Shown here: piece after piece, positions 8,705 to 17,463 of the stretch
How positions within the stretch are numbered: the stretch's first letter is position 1
Layout of the letters: each line of letters begins with the position of its first letter
Source: CAXWPM01 sp965206125
Lineage (GTDB): Bacteria > Acidobacteriota > Terriglobia > 20CM-2-55-15
Direction: 5' to 3'
Assembly (NCBI GenBank): GCA_965206125.1
Contig: CBDBIN010000045.1
Span: 620,001 to 684,000, forward strand
Length of the DNA stretch: 64,000 nt
Translations under genes and position numbers: made by a program
Notes under the pieces: model-generated
The model's input: only the letters and a program-made list of their open reading frames with translations
What the model was told of the DNA's origin: nothing
Databases searched by the model: none

Positions 8705-9595
8705 ATGGACACTGAAAGACACAGGACGCATCCGGACGACAGAGACGGTGTGGTCTCGACCGCGCCTCTTGCGCTCCCGCCCGTGCTCTACCACTACTGC
8801 TCGGAACAAGCCTTCAGAGCGATCGTGAACAATGGCTGCGTGTGGGCCTCGGATGCGGCTCACATGAACGATGCGCTCGAGGGCGTGTGGTTAGACGAGG
8901 TCGTCAAGCGGATCGAGGGACCCGAATGGGACGACTGGCGCGAATCCGATCATATCCTCCAGGACTACAGAGTGTGGAAGGCGGACTTCTACATCGCCTG
9001 CTTGTCAGAGAATGGCGATCTGTTGAGCCAATGGCGCTCCTATGCCGACGACGGCCGCGGCGCGAGTATCGGCCTTGGACTCGAGGGACTCGAGATACCG
9101 ACCGGACTGAGTTTCACCGACGTGTTCCACATGAGTTCGCTGGGTTGCACCATCGATCGGGTCGTCCATGATGAAGCGTCCCAGACCGAAGTAGCCCGGC
9201 GGGTGTTCCGATACGTCGACCATCTTATGAGGTCGGCGGCGGCCGAACGCGGTGACGTCTACGACGCGATCGTCGACACCGGCAGGGACTGCCTCGCCTA
9301 CGTTTCAAGGCTCCTGAAGCACCCGGGCTTCAGCGAGGAGCAGGAGTGGCGATTGATCTACGACGGCAAGTCGGATCGCAGGCCGGCGGAGATAAATTCC
9401 GACCTCAAGCATCGCTTTCGTGGAAAGGAAAAGATCGGTTATTTTGAGTTCAGCATTCGGTCGGTAAGACAACCCCTTCGCGAAGTCGTGCTCGGTCCGA
9501 AGAGCGCCTTATCTGTCGAAGAAACCGCGCAACTGCTCGAGGGGGCCGGCTACCGAGATGTCGAGATCCGCAAGTCGACGATTCCCTACCGTTGA
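8705..9595 (+). CDS. DUF2971 domain protein
   Basis: About 296 residues from the ATG at 8705. The DUF2971 features are present: LYHYCSEQAFRAIVNNG near residue 26, the WASDAAHMNDALEG block, CLSENGDLLSQWRSYADDGRG near 100, and the KHPGFSEEQEWRLI stretch near residue 215. There is no signal peptide, so it is cytoplasmic. The family's biochemical function is not established; members are often near defence or stress genes, but nothing adjacent here supports defence. A longer frame reaching 8603 exists but would overlap the neighbouring leader and lacks a ribosome-binding site. Confidence 0.8.
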   Translation: MDTERHRTHPDDRDGVVSTAPLALPPVLYHYCSEQAFRAIVNNGCVWASDAAHMNDALEGVWLDEVVKRIEGPEWDDWRESDHILQDYRVWKADFYIACLSENGDLLSQWRSYADDGRGASIGLGLEGLEIPTGLSFTDVFHMSSLGCTIDRVVHDEASQTEVARRVFRYVDHLMRSAAAERGDVYDAIVDTGRDCLAYVSRLLKHPGFSEEQEWRLIYDGKSDRRPAEINSDLKHRFRGKEKIGYFEFSIRSVRQPLREVVLGPKSALSVEETAQLLEGAGYRDVEIRKSTIPYR

Positions 9596-9700
9596 CGTTC
9601 CCGCCTTCACGATCGACGTAGTCGGACCCCACTACAGCCCGCAGCGCTAACGTCCATACTACGAAATCATAGTATCGTTAGGAGTTTCTCGGGGAGGATC

Positions 9701-10702
9701 ATGCTCATCGGATTGACAGGCCGCAACGCGGGGGGGAAAGGGGAAGTCGCCGCACAACTCAAGGAGCGGGGCTTCGAATGCCACTCCTTGTCGGACATCA
9801 TCCGGGATGAAGTTCGCTCCCGCGGCATCGAACCGGGCCGCGAGAACCTGATAGAAACCGGCAATGATTTGCGGCGACGCTTCGGCCCTTCCGTACTGGC
9901 GGAAAGAACTCTCCGAAAGCTCGACATCGACCACAACTACGCCATCGATTCGATTCGGAACCCCGCAGAAGTCGAAACCCTCACTCAGAGCGGACACCAT
10001 TTCCGACTCGTACGCGTGGACGCGGCCCCCGAGGCGCGGTTCGACAGGATCCGGAAGCGGGGTCGCGAGAGCGATCCCACCAGCTTCGACGCGTTCAATG
10101 ATCTCGACGAACGCGAGGCCGTTGGAGATGAGCATTCGCAGAACCTGGCCGCGGTCGAAGAACTGGCCGACCACACGATTCTGAACGACGGGACTCTCGA
10201 GGAACTTCGCGCGCGGGTCGACGAACTGCTGCTGCGTCTCCTGAGCGAAGTCCCCCGCCCTGGTTGGGACCCGTACTTCATGAACATCGCCAAGGTGGCC
10301 GCCTCTCGATCGAACTGCTTGAAGCGGAAGGTCGCGGCAGTCATTGTCCGCGACAGACGCGTGGTTTCGACCGGCTACAACGGCACGCCCCGCGGAACCC
10401 GCAACTGCAACGAAGGCGGCTGTCCCCGATGCAACACGCTTGCCGCCTCGGGTACGAGCCTCGAGGAGTGCCTGTGCTCCCACGGAGAGGAAAACGCCAT
10501 CGTCCAGGCCGCATATCACGGCGTTGGGGTCGCCGGGTCCACGATATACACGACGTTTGCTCCGTGCCTGCTGTGCGCGAAGATGATTATCAACTCGGGA
10601 ATTTCCGAGGTCGTGTACAACCTGGAATATCCGATGAACGACACATCGTTCAACCTGTTCACGGAAGCCGGCGTCGAAGTGCGCCGGTTGAGTGTGGAGT
10701 AG
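9701..10702 (+). CDS. P-loop (dephospho-CoA-kinase-like) / dCMP deaminase fusion
   Basis: A 333-residue two-domain cytoplasmic protein. Residues 1-180 form a nucleoside-kinase-like P-loop domain beginning MLIGLTGRNAGGKGE; the Walker A lysine is kept but the usual following Ser/Thr is Gly. Residues 190-333 are a zinc-dependent deoxycytidylate deaminase, with NGTPRGTRNCNEGGCPRC, the HGEENAI catalytic His-x-Glu motif and PCLLC for zinc. The deaminase turns dCMP into dUMP for dTTP synthesis. The same order, kinase-like then deaminase, occurs in yeast Dcd1 and in bacterial antiviral AvcD-type deaminases. A housekeeping role is the simpler reading because the catalytic half is canonical. Confidence 0.88.
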   Translation: MLIGLTGRNAGGKGEVAAQLKERGFECHSLSDIIRDEVRSRGIEPGRENLIETGNDLRRRFGPSVLAERTLRKLDIDHNYAIDSIRNPAEVETLTQSGHHFRLVRVDAAPEARFDRIRKRGRESDPTSFDAFNDLDEREAVGDEHSQNLAAVEELADHTILNDGTLEELRARVDELLLRLLSEVPRPGWDPYFMNIAKVAASRSNCLKRKVAAVIVRDRRVVSTGYNGTPRGTRNCNEGGCPRCNTLAASGTSLEECLCSHGEENAIVQAAYHGVGVAGSTIYTTFAPCLLCAKMIINSGISEVVYNLEYPMNDTSFNLFTEAGVEVRRLSVE

Positions 10703-10752
10703 CAGCGGGGGTGGGGGGGACCGGACTATTGCAGATTGGTCACTCGAGAACA

Positions 10753-10775
10753 GAACCGGGAGCGGTAGCGACCGG
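10753..10775 (+). repeat. dispersed GGGAGCGGTAGCGACC motif, copy 1
   Basis: A 23-bp word centred on GGGAGCGGTAGCGACC. It recurs at 10913-10935 in the same orientation and at 46293-46315 inverted. Extended similarity around the first and third copies (AGAACAG before, TAGTCTC after) shows it is part of a larger dispersed element. Confidence 0.8.
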
Positions 10776-10792
10776 ATAGTCTCGGCCGCCAC

Positions 10793-10900
10793 GGCGTGGG
10801 GAGACCGTCCCTGTTGGAGTCCCCGGACCCGACTCCCCGTTCCGGCGTCCGGGCACTCGGAAACCTCGGGATGGCATTGGGACGGTGGGCCCGACGCTAA
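10793..10900 (-). repeat. diverged single copy of the 119-bp repeat unit
   Basis: Its reverse complement aligns with the tandem unit at 45.7 kb: both begin GCGTCGGGCCCACCGTCCC and end ACCGTCCCC...CACGCC, with diverged middles. The two ends are imperfect inverted repeats of each other. It is flanked on both sides by the 23-bp word described at 10753 and 10913. Confidence 0.75.
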
Positions 10901-10912
10901 GGAATGGAAACG

Positions 10913-10935
10913 GAACCGGGAGCGGTAGCGACCGG
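10913..10935 (+). repeat. dispersed GGGAGCGGTAGCGACC motif, copy 2
   Basis: Same 23-bp word as at 10753, in direct orientation, bracketing the diverged 119-bp element. The whole interval 10703-11002 is made of these repeats, and I see no gene in it. Confidence 0.8.
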
Positions 10936-11002
10936 GTTATTACCGTTCAGCCAGACCGCACAGGAAAGCCGACGGGCGGGCACAGGTCCCGCCCCTACAC
11001 TC

Positions 11003-11977
11003 TTACCGATCTTGCTCCGAGTCGCGGGGAGCGTAATACCCCTTCCGGGCCTTGACTTCGAAATCGTTATCTCTGGGTCTGACTTCGATCTCCCGGTAGG
11101 TGCCGTCTCGAATGGCGTTGGTGGGTATGTATGCCAGCGTATACTGCGCCCGCAGTTCTTCGCTGATGTCGGCGAAGCTGACGGCAAGATCCTCGAGTTT
11201 AAACGGGAAGAACGCCTTGCCGCCCGTCTCCTCGGCAAAGGTCCTGAGCGTCTTGTCACCACGCGCTTGGGCGCGGTTTCCGAAATTGGCCGTAGAGTTG
11301 GTGCTGATCGCGTAGATCGACACATCGTTCTTCTGTGCCATTTCCAGCGTCTCGGTCAGCGAAACGCGACTGGCGTTGTCATCGCCATCGCTGATGACGA
11401 TCAGGACCCGCCGCCCTTCGGGCTGCTCGGTGATCTTTTCGCTGATCGATAGGGAGATCGCGTCGTACAGCGATGTGCCTCCCCCGGCCCGGATCTTCCG
11501 GACGGCTTCGGCAAGCGTCTCGGGGTTGTCAGTGAAATCCTGCAACAGGTCCACACCTGAATCGAACGCCACCAGCATTCCCATGTCGCGGTTGCGTTGG
11601 ATCGTGGAGTAGAAGAACTCGATCGCGGCCTCCTGTTCGAAGCGCAGCTTGTCCCGGATGCTGCCGCTCGTGTCGATCAGAAGGGCGATCGTCAGGGGAA
11701 GGTCCGTTTCAGAGTCGAATACGGTGATCGCTTGCTCGATGCCGTCCTCATAGACTCGGACGTCGTCCTGGGTGAGCCGGGTGTAGAGTCGTCCTCTCCG
11801 GTCGGTCGCAGTAAAGAGGACCTGCACCAGGTCGACATCGATCGTGATCGTCTGGTCGTTGCGCTGATCGGTCGGCTCCTGGGCTTGCTGTGGTTCCTGG
11901 GCCGAGACGAGATTGACACCGACCAACGCGGCCAGCGCCAGAACGAACATTGCCAAAACGACGGATTTCCTCATCAT
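11003..11977 (-). CDS. secreted VWA-domain protein (acidobacterial VWFA-related type)
   Basis: About 324 residues with a Sec signal peptide (SVVLAMFVLALAALVGVNLVSA). It has a von Willebrand A domain with a complete MIDAS motif (LLIDTSGSIRDK, about residue 100) and VLIVISDGDDN. The N-terminal DVDLVQVLFTATDRRGRLYTRLTQDD and the C-terminal IEVRPRDNDFEVKARKGYYAP segments are characteristic of the VWFA-related family expanded in Acidobacteriota (TIGR03436). It is likely periplasmic or surface-exposed and binds a protein through a divalent metal. The start at 11977 follows GGGGGA. It lies 57 bp downstream of ligA on the same strand and is probably co-transcribed. Confidence 0.9.
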   Translation of the reverse strand: MMRKSVVLAMFVLALAALVGVNLVSAQEPQQAQEPTDQRNDQTITIDVDLVQVLFTATDRRGRLYTRLTQDDVRVYEDGIEQAITVFDSETDLPLTIALLIDTSGSIRDKLRFEQEAAIEFFYSTIQRNRDMGMLVAFDSGVDLLQDFTDNPETLAEAVRKIRAGGGTSLYDAISLSISEKITEQPEGRRVLIVISDGDDNASRVSLTETLEMAQKNDVSIYAISTNSTANFGNRAQARGDKTLRTFAEETGGKAFFPFKLEDLAVSFADISEELRAQYTLAYIPTNAIRDGTYREIEVRPRDNDFEVKARKGYYAPRDSEQDR

Positions 11978-12034
11978 TCCCCCGGTTCCCCCCGGTTTTC
12001 GGGCTGTCCAAAACTGTCCTGAAACTGCCAAATA

Positions 12035-14011
12035 TTATAGCATTTCGCGGAACTCGGACTCGTCGACGACCCGCACTTCAAGTTTGCGGGCCTTCTCGAG
12101 CTTGGAGCCCGGGTCCGCACCGGCCAGGACAAAATTGGTTTTCTTGCTCACCGACGACGTTACACGCCCACCTCTTTGCTCGATGAGCTCCTTCGCGTCG
12201 TCCCGTGTCATTCCCAGGAGCGTTCCGGTGAGTACGATCTTCATCCCTGCGAAAACCTGTTCGGGCCGGTCCGGAGCCGGGCCGTCCATCACCATCCGCA
12301 GCCCGAAGTCCACAAGACGGTCGATCAGCCTCCGGTTATGGGACTCCCGTACGAAGCGGTAGATCGTCTCCGCGACGACGGGTCCGATCTCGTCGACCTG
12401 TTCCAGTTCGGCAATCTCGGCTTCGAGCAGCGCTTCCATCGAATGGAAGTAATCCGCCAGAATCTCGGCCGTGCGCTCACCCACATGGCGGATTCCCAGT
12501 CCGTAAACGACACGGGAGAACGACAGGTTCCGCGTGTCTCCGATCTCCTTCAAGAGGTTGTCCGCGGACTTTTCACCGACCCGGTCCAGGGCAACCAGCG
12601 CGTCCCTCTTGTCGGCAAGCTCGAACAGGTCTGAAATGTCGCGCACCAGTCCGTGCTCGACCAGTTGATCCACGAGGCGCTCACCCAGCCCATCGATGTC
12701 CATGGCCTTACGCGAAGCCCAATGAAGGAAGGATTCCTTCACTTTCGCCGGGCAGGTTTGTGAAATGCAGCGGCTCTTGACCTCGTCCTCCGCACGATAG
12801 ACCTCGCTACCGCACTCCGGACAATGGGTGGGCATCTGGAAGGGCCGTCTATCGGGACCGGTATCGACAACCTTGAGGACTTTGGGAATGACATCGCCGC
12901 CGCGTTCGATCAACACGCGGTCGCCGATCGCCACACCGAGGCGAGCGATCTCGTCTTCGTTGTGAAGCGTGGCGTTGCGTATGGTGATGCCACCAACCTG
13001 GACGGGCTCGAGTTCAGCTACCGGAGTCAGCGCTCCGGTCCGCCCCACCTGGACTCGAATGTCGATGAGACGTGTCGTCGCCTGGCGCGCCCGGAATTTG
13101 ACGGCCACGGCCCATCGCGGGGCTTTCGCTGTGCTCCCGAGCCTTTCCTGGAGGCCGATGGAATCTACCTTCACGACGACGCCATCGATTTCGTAATCCA
13201 ACGTGTCCCGGCGGTCTTCCCATTCCCGGCAAAACTCGATCACTTCCTCCAGGCTCGCCGTGCGGATGACGTTCGAGTTGACCTTGAAACCCAGGCCTGT
13301 CAACGCGGCAAGGTCTTCGCTCTGGGATGCGCGGTGCGGCAGCAACGCATAGGAGAAAAAGGCCAACGGTCGCTCGGCGACCGTTGCCGGATCGACCTGA
13401 CGGAGAGATCCGGCGGCGGCGTTACGAGGGTTCGCGAACCGGGCCAGCCCTTCGGCGTCACGCTCGTCGTTGAGCCGGCGGAACGCTTCGAGCCCTAGAA
13501 AGATCTCGCCGCGAACTTCCACGGTCTCGGGCCGCTTGAGCCGCAAGGGCACAGAACGTATCGTACGAACGTTGGACGTGACGACCTCACCGGTCCGTCC
13601 GTCACCGCGGGTGATCCCCATTTCCAGCCGCCCGGCTTCGTAGACGAGATTCACGCTCAAGCCGTCGATCTTCAGCTCGGCGACGTAGTCGATCTCCCGA
13701 GTGCCCGAGCGTTCGGCCACCCGACGCCCCCAGTCCTCGAGTTCATCGAACGAATACGCATTATCGAGGCTGAGCATCGGTTCCTGGAAATGATGGCTTG
13801 GAAACCCGCCTGTCACCTGGCCTCCGACCCTCCTGGTGGGAGAATCCGGTGTGACGAGGTCCGGGTGTTTCCCCTCGAGCGTCCCGAGTTCTCGCATCAG
13901 CTGGTCGAACTCGTAGTCGGAAACAACGGGTTGCGCCTCGACGTAATAGCGATACTCGTGGTCGCGGATCTTTGCGCGCAACTTTTCGAGCTGTTCTCTA
14001 ACAGAGGACAT
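12035..14011 (-). CDS. ligA: NAD-dependent DNA ligase LigA
   Basis: A 658-residue protein of normal family length. In order: the Ia NAD-binding region (YYVEAQPVVSDYEFDQL), the adenylation domain with nucleophile Lys114 in ELKIDG, the OB fold, a four-cysteine zinc finger (CPECG...C...C, about residue 400), helix-hairpin-helix repeats (GLGIRHVG, LEQVDEIGP) and a C-terminal BRCT domain (MKIVLTGTL). It seals nicks in replication and repair. The start at 14011 gives the canonical N-terminus; a longer open frame upstream overlaps the acyl-CoA synthetase gene and is not supported. Confidence 0.97.
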   Translation of the reverse strand: MSSVREQLEKLRAKIRDHEYRYYVEAQPVVSDYEFDQLMRELGTLEGKHPDLVTPDSPTRRVGGQVTGGFPSHHFQEPMLSLDNAYSFDELEDWGRRVAERSGTREIDYVAELKIDGLSVNLVYEAGRLEMGITRGDGRTGEVVTSNVRTIRSVPLRLKRPETVEVRGEIFLGLEAFRRLNDERDAEGLARFANPRNAAAGSLRQVDPATVAERPLAFFSYALLPHRASQSEDLAALTGLGFKVNSNVIRTASLEEVIEFCREWEDRRDTLDYEIDGVVVKVDSIGLQERLGSTAKAPRWAVAVKFRARQATTRLIDIRVQVGRTGALTPVAELEPVQVGGITIRNATLHNEDEIARLGVAIGDRVLIERGGDVIPKVLKVVDTGPDRRPFQMPTHCPECGSEVYRAEDEVKSRCISQTCPAKVKESFLHWASRKAMDIDGLGERLVDQLVEHGLVRDISDLFELADKRDALVALDRVGEKSADNLLKEIGDTRNLSFSRVVYGLGIRHVGERTAEILADYFHSMEALLEAEIAELEQVDEIGPVVAETIYRFVRESHNRRLIDRLVDFGLRMVMDGPAPDRPEQVFAGMKIVLTGTLLGMTRDDAKELIEQRGGRVTSSVSKKTNFVLAGADPGSKLEKARKLEVRVVDESEFREML

Positions 14012-14075
14012 GGGAAGAAAGCGGGCGGAAAGAGCCCGAGTCTTATTTATACCGCAGGGCAGGCCATGGCAGGTC

Positions 14076-15620
14076 TCAGGAGTGGGCCTGTACCCACAAT
14101 TCCGTAAGCTTGTACTTCTGGATCTTCCCACTCGGGGTCGTTGGGAACGATTCGACAAAATCGACGTACTCGGGCACTTTGAAATGGGCGAGTTGGGCCC
14201 GGCAGAACTCGGCTACCTCGTCGAACCCGAGCCGAGCGCCCTCCTTCAGCCGGATGGCAGCAGCGACCTTCTGGCCGAAAAACTCGTCCGGCACGCCGTA
14301 TACGTAACCCTCCTGGATCGAGGGATGGGTCAGAAGCAGCTCTTCGATCTCTCTGGGCGAGACGTTCTCGCCCCCGCGGATGATGAGATCTTTGCTACGG
14401 CCGGTGATACGAACATATCCCTCTTCGTCGATCGTGGCTAGATCGCCTGTGTGCAGCCATCCATCGCGCACGGCACGCTCGGTCTGGTCCGGCATGTCGT
14501 AGTACCCCAGCATGACGTGGTACCCCCGCGTGATCAGTTCGCCTTCCTGGCCCGGGGAAAGCTCTTGTCCACTCTCAGGATCGACGACCCGGATTTCGAC
14601 ATCGGGCAAAACCCGTCCGACCGTCCCGACCCGGCGATCGAGTGTGTCGTCCGTGAACGTCATCGTCACGCCCGGCGAAGCTTCGGTCAGCCCGTAAGCG
14701 ATCGTCATTTCGCGCGCGCCCATGCGCTCGATCACATCCTTCATGACTTCTCTGGGGCAGGGCGAACCGGCCATGATTCCCGTGCGCAAAGAACTCACAT
14801 CGAACCGGTCGAAATCAGGGTGGTTCAGCTCGGCGATAAACATCGACGGCACGCCGTAGAGGACCGTGCACCGATGCTTGTCTACAGCCTTGAGGACTTC
14901 CAACGGCTTGAACTCCTGGAGAACAACCATCGGTACGGCGTGCGTGTACGCGCCGAGCACACCGATAACGCACCCAAAGCAGTGGAAAAGCGGCACCGTC
15001 AAGCAGAGTGTATCGGCAGCGGTCAATCCCAGGCGATCCCCGATGTCCAGTCCGTTCTTCAGGATGTTGTGGTGACTCAGCATGACGCCTTTGGGAAAGC
15101 CCGTGGTCCCGGAGGTGTACTGCATGTTGATGCATTCATCCGGATGCAGCTCAATGTCCGGAGCGAACCGATCCGGTTCGCCGATAAGTCGGGATGTATC
15201 CCGGGGCAGTACGAGCACATGTTCCAGGTCCTCGAGGCCGGCCCGGACTGCGGCCAGTTCGGCGACGAAGTCGATGTCTCGCATGCCCGGAACCATCGCC
15301 AGCCCCTTCGCCCTGGACTGCGAAAGGACCCACTCGAGTTCTTTCCCGCGAAGTCCGGTGTTGACGGTCAATTGAATGACGCCGATCTTCGCCGTCCCGA
15401 ACTGCAGCAGGACCCACTCCGGTATGTTGTTCGCCCATACGGCGAACCGGTCCCCCTTTCGGAAACCCATGCTCCACAGGTTGGCCGCGATGTTCGTCGC
15501 CAGGCGATCGATTTCGCCGAAGGTGTAGGCGTCACCGGTTTCGGGAAAGATCAGAGCAGGGCGATCGGGGTACTCCGAGGCCAGGTCGGAAATGAGGCGG
15601 CCTATGGTCGAGGGTTGCAT
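14076..15620 (-). CDS. fatty-acyl-CoA synthetase (AMP-binding, ANL superfamily)
   Basis: A 514-residue adenylate-forming enzyme. The P-loop-like YTSGTTGFPKGVMLSH motif lies near residue 168, AYGLTEASPG near 299, the hinge HTGDLATIDEEGYVRITGRSKDLIIRGGENVSP near 390, and the catalytic C-terminal lysine in TTPSGKIQKYKL near 502. It activates a medium- or long-chain carboxylate to an acyl-AMP and then the CoA thioester, most likely for beta-oxidation. It lies 64 bp upstream of ligA on the same strand. Chain-length preference cannot be read from sequence. Confidence 0.93.
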   Translation of the reverse strand: MQPSTIGRLISDLASEYPDRPALIFPETGDAYTFGEIDRLATNIAANLWSMGFRKGDRFAVWANNIPEWVLLQFGTAKIGVIQLTVNTGLRGKELEWVLSQSRAKGLAMVPGMRDIDFVAELAAVRAGLEDLEHVLVLPRDTSRLIGEPDRFAPDIELHPDECINMQYTSGTTGFPKGVMLSHHNILKNGLDIGDRLGLTAADTLCLTVPLFHCFGCVIGVLGAYTHAVPMVVLQEFKPLEVLKAVDKHRCTVLYGVPSMFIAELNHPDFDRFDVSSLRTGIMAGSPCPREVMKDVIERMGAREMTIAYGLTEASPGVTMTFTDDTLDRRVGTVGRVLPDVEIRVVDPESGQELSPGQEGELITRGYHVMLGYYDMPDQTERAVRDGWLHTGDLATIDEEGYVRITGRSKDLIIRGGENVSPREIEELLLTHPSIQEGYVYGVPDEFFGQKVAAAIRLKEGARLGFDEVAEFCRAQLAHFKVPEYVDFVESFPTTPSGKIQKYKLTELWVQAHS

Positions 15621-15672
15621 GGTCGATTCCCGCTTCTGAAGATACCGCAGGAGGTTAGGAGCCTGGGGTGAA

Positions 15673-15884
15673 AATCGCTTAGCAGCCGTGGCGGCGCTCG
15701 TAGACGTCTGTGACCGCCGATTCCGATTTGTTCTTCGAATCAGCGGTGACAGATTTCGAATGGTTCATTTGCCTGAAGCACGGAAGTGTGGAGGAAAGAG
15801 GCTTTCACTGCAGCGGCGATCTATGCCTCTCGTAGACCGCCTCTACAGTGTAGACCCTACTTTCACCACAGGCTGTTAGCGGGT
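15673..15884. repeat. palindromic dispersed element, family P (copy 1, degraded)
   Basis: The right half (15808-15876) matches the element at 35.65 kb: CAGCGGCGATCTATG, then CGTAGACCGCC and CTACAGTGTAGACCC followed by ACTTTCA. The outer ends (about 15673-15690 and 15866-15884) are imperfect inverted repeats around CTTAGCAGCC / GCTGTTAGCG. It is noncoding, occupies the gap after the acyl-CoA synthetase start, and looks like a degraded MITE-like element. Confidence 0.6.
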
Positions 15885-15930
15885 GCGCGGGCAAAGTCAA
15901 AGAGGGAGTCGAGGATCGACGACGGACGCG

Positions 15931-16230
15931 TCAGGCGGCCTTTTCGGTAGCCTTTCGGAGCGAGGATGCAACCCGTTTCCCGTAGAGCTCGCGGGCAGCC
16001 TTGAGGATTCGGGCCTCCTGAGCCTGCTGGTACGAGATGGCTTCGCGTTCGGCCCACGCTCGCAGGTTGCCGGCATCCGGGCTGTTGCGAAAGTCCTTAC
16101 CGAAGCTGCAGCACCAGCGGACGAAAACCTGCGCTATTCCCGCTGGCCCGGTTTTCCTCCGAGGGCCTGGCGCATCGATTCTTTCGGTCTCGAAAAGCGA
16201 ACGCGCTTGAACATTGGAACTAGCCATCAT
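15931..16230 (-). CDS. small hypothetical protein
   Basis: A possible protein of about 98-99 residues, divergent from the E1 alpha gene. I do not recognise it. The C-terminal half is amphipathic and rich in Ala, Glu and Arg (AWAEREAISYQQAQEARILKA), which is more protein-like than the competing plus-strand frame. It has a WCCSF cysteine pair near residue 40 and no signal peptide. The ribosome-binding site is unclear, and it may be spurious. Confidence 0.35.
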   Translation of the reverse strand: MMASSNVQARSLFETERIDAPGPRRKTGPAGIAQVFVRWCCSFGKDFRNSPDAGNLRAWAEREAISYQQAQEARILKAARELYGKRVASSLRKATEKAA

Positions 16231-16270
16231 CTACACTATCTTCGTCCGACCGAGGACAGATAGGGTCCGC

Positions 16271-17305
16271 ATGGAAGAACCGAACCAGCATTATTCCCGC
16301 GACCGAGTTTTTCGCTCCGCAGATCTCAAAGCCGCCGACCTGGTTCGCCTCTACTACTATCTGCGCCTGAATCGAACGCTCGAGGAACGCCTGTCCGCTC
16401 TCTACCGTCAGGGAACCGTTACCGCCACCGTGTTTACGAGCCGCGGCCAGGAGGCCACGTCGGTCGGCAGCGCCTACGCCCTGGGTTCGAAGGATTTCGT
16501 GAGCCCGTTGACACGGAATCTGGGCACGATGCTCGTGCGGGGTGTCTCCCCACGTGACATATTCGCCCAATACCTGGGGAAAGCAACGAGCCCGACGCGC
16601 GGAAAGGAACGCATCCACTACTTCGGCGACCTCGATCTGGGTCTGGTCGCGTCGCTCAGCGTCCTGGGCGACATGGTGCCCGTCATGGCCGGGGTTGCGC
16701 TCGCCCTGGCCCGCAGGGGCGATGGCATCGCTCTGGTCTATGTTGGCGACGGCACAACCAGCACGGGAGACTTTCACGAAGGCCTGAACATGGCTTCCGT
16801 ACTGAGCCTGCCCCTGGTCGTCGTCATCGAGAACAACGGCTACGCCTACTCCACGCCGGTCAACCGCCAGACCGCGATCGCGAACCTCGGCCTGAGGGCT
16901 CGCAGTTACGGGATACCGTCGGAAACCATCGACGGCACCGATGTGCTCGAAGTGTACGACGCCACGCAACGGGCCATCGTCAGAGCGCGCCGGGGCGACG
17001 GGCCGTCGATAATCGAAGCGCAGACGATGCGGATGCAGGGCCATTCCGACGCCGACGACAGCTGGTATGTGCCCGCTCCCGAGCTGGAAAACTGGAAAAC
17101 TCGCGATCCGATCCGGTGTCTCGAACGGCGCCTCGACGGCGACGGGCTGCTGACACCTGCCGTTACGGCAGATATCTCGTCGCGGATCACCAGGGAACTG
17201 GAGATCGACCTTGATTCCGCCCTTCGGAGCCCCCAACCGGAGCCGGAAACGGCGCTGGACGGCGTCTACGCGACACCCCTCAGAAACGCTCCGGATTTGG
17301 GCTAA
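16271..17305 (+). CDS. 2-oxoacid dehydrogenase E1 component, alpha subunit (orphan)
   Basis: A 344-residue thiamine-diphosphate enzyme subunit of the pyruvate/acetoin/branched-chain 2-oxoacid dehydrogenase type. The ThDP motif is intact (GDGTTSTGDFHEGLNMASV through ENNGYAYST, about residues 157-200), as is the GHSDADDSWY loop near residue 257. It decarboxylates a 2-oxoacid and passes the acyl group to lipoyl-E2. No beta subunit or E2 gene is adjacent, which is unusual. lpd and lipA are 27 kb away in the same window. The ATG at 16271 is chosen because the family's N-terminus begins shortly after it. Confidence 0.88.
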   Translation: MEEPNQHYSRDRVFRSADLKAADLVRLYYYLRLNRTLEERLSALYRQGTVTATVFTSRGQEATSVGSAYALGSKDFVSPLTRNLGTMLVRGVSPRDIFAQYLGKATSPTRGKERIHYFGDLDLGLVASLSVLGDMVPVMAGVALALARRGDGIALVYVGDGTTSTGDFHEGLNMASVLSLPLVVVIENNGYAYSTPVNRQTAIANLGLRARSYGIPSETIDGTDVLEVYDATQRAIVRARRGDGPSIIEAQTMRMQGHSDADDSWYVPAPELENWKTRDPIRCLERRLDGDGLLTPAVTADISSRITRELEIDLDSALRSPQPEPETALDGVYATPLRNAPDLG

Positions 17306-17326
17306 ACCCCGTCGTGAAGATCAGGA

Positions 17327-17410
17327 CTCCTGCTGTAGCGGCGGTCTATGAGCGCCGAAAAGCTTTCGGACTTAGATTCCGGCGGTCATAGACCGCCGCT
17401 ACAGTAGGAG
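17327..17410. repeat. palindromic dispersed element, family P (copy 2, near-perfect hairpin)
   Basis: Two arms of about 31 bp, CTCCTGCTGTAGCGGCGG... and its near-exact inverse ...CCGCTACAGTAGGAG, differ at only two positions and enclose a short centre. The core TGTAGCGGCGGTCTATGA is shared with the copies at 15.8 and 35.65 kb. It lies just after the E1 alpha stop codon and could also act as a transcript-stabilising hairpin. Confidence 0.85.
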
Positions 17411-17463
17411 CCTCCTTTTGGGGACCGCTAAAGTTTGTCGCTTGCCCCGTCGATACCGACGAT

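Noticed and set aside
9659..10792. Minus-strand 377-residue open frame
   Set aside because: Shadow of the P-loop/dCMP deaminase fusion, which has clear motifs on the plus strand.
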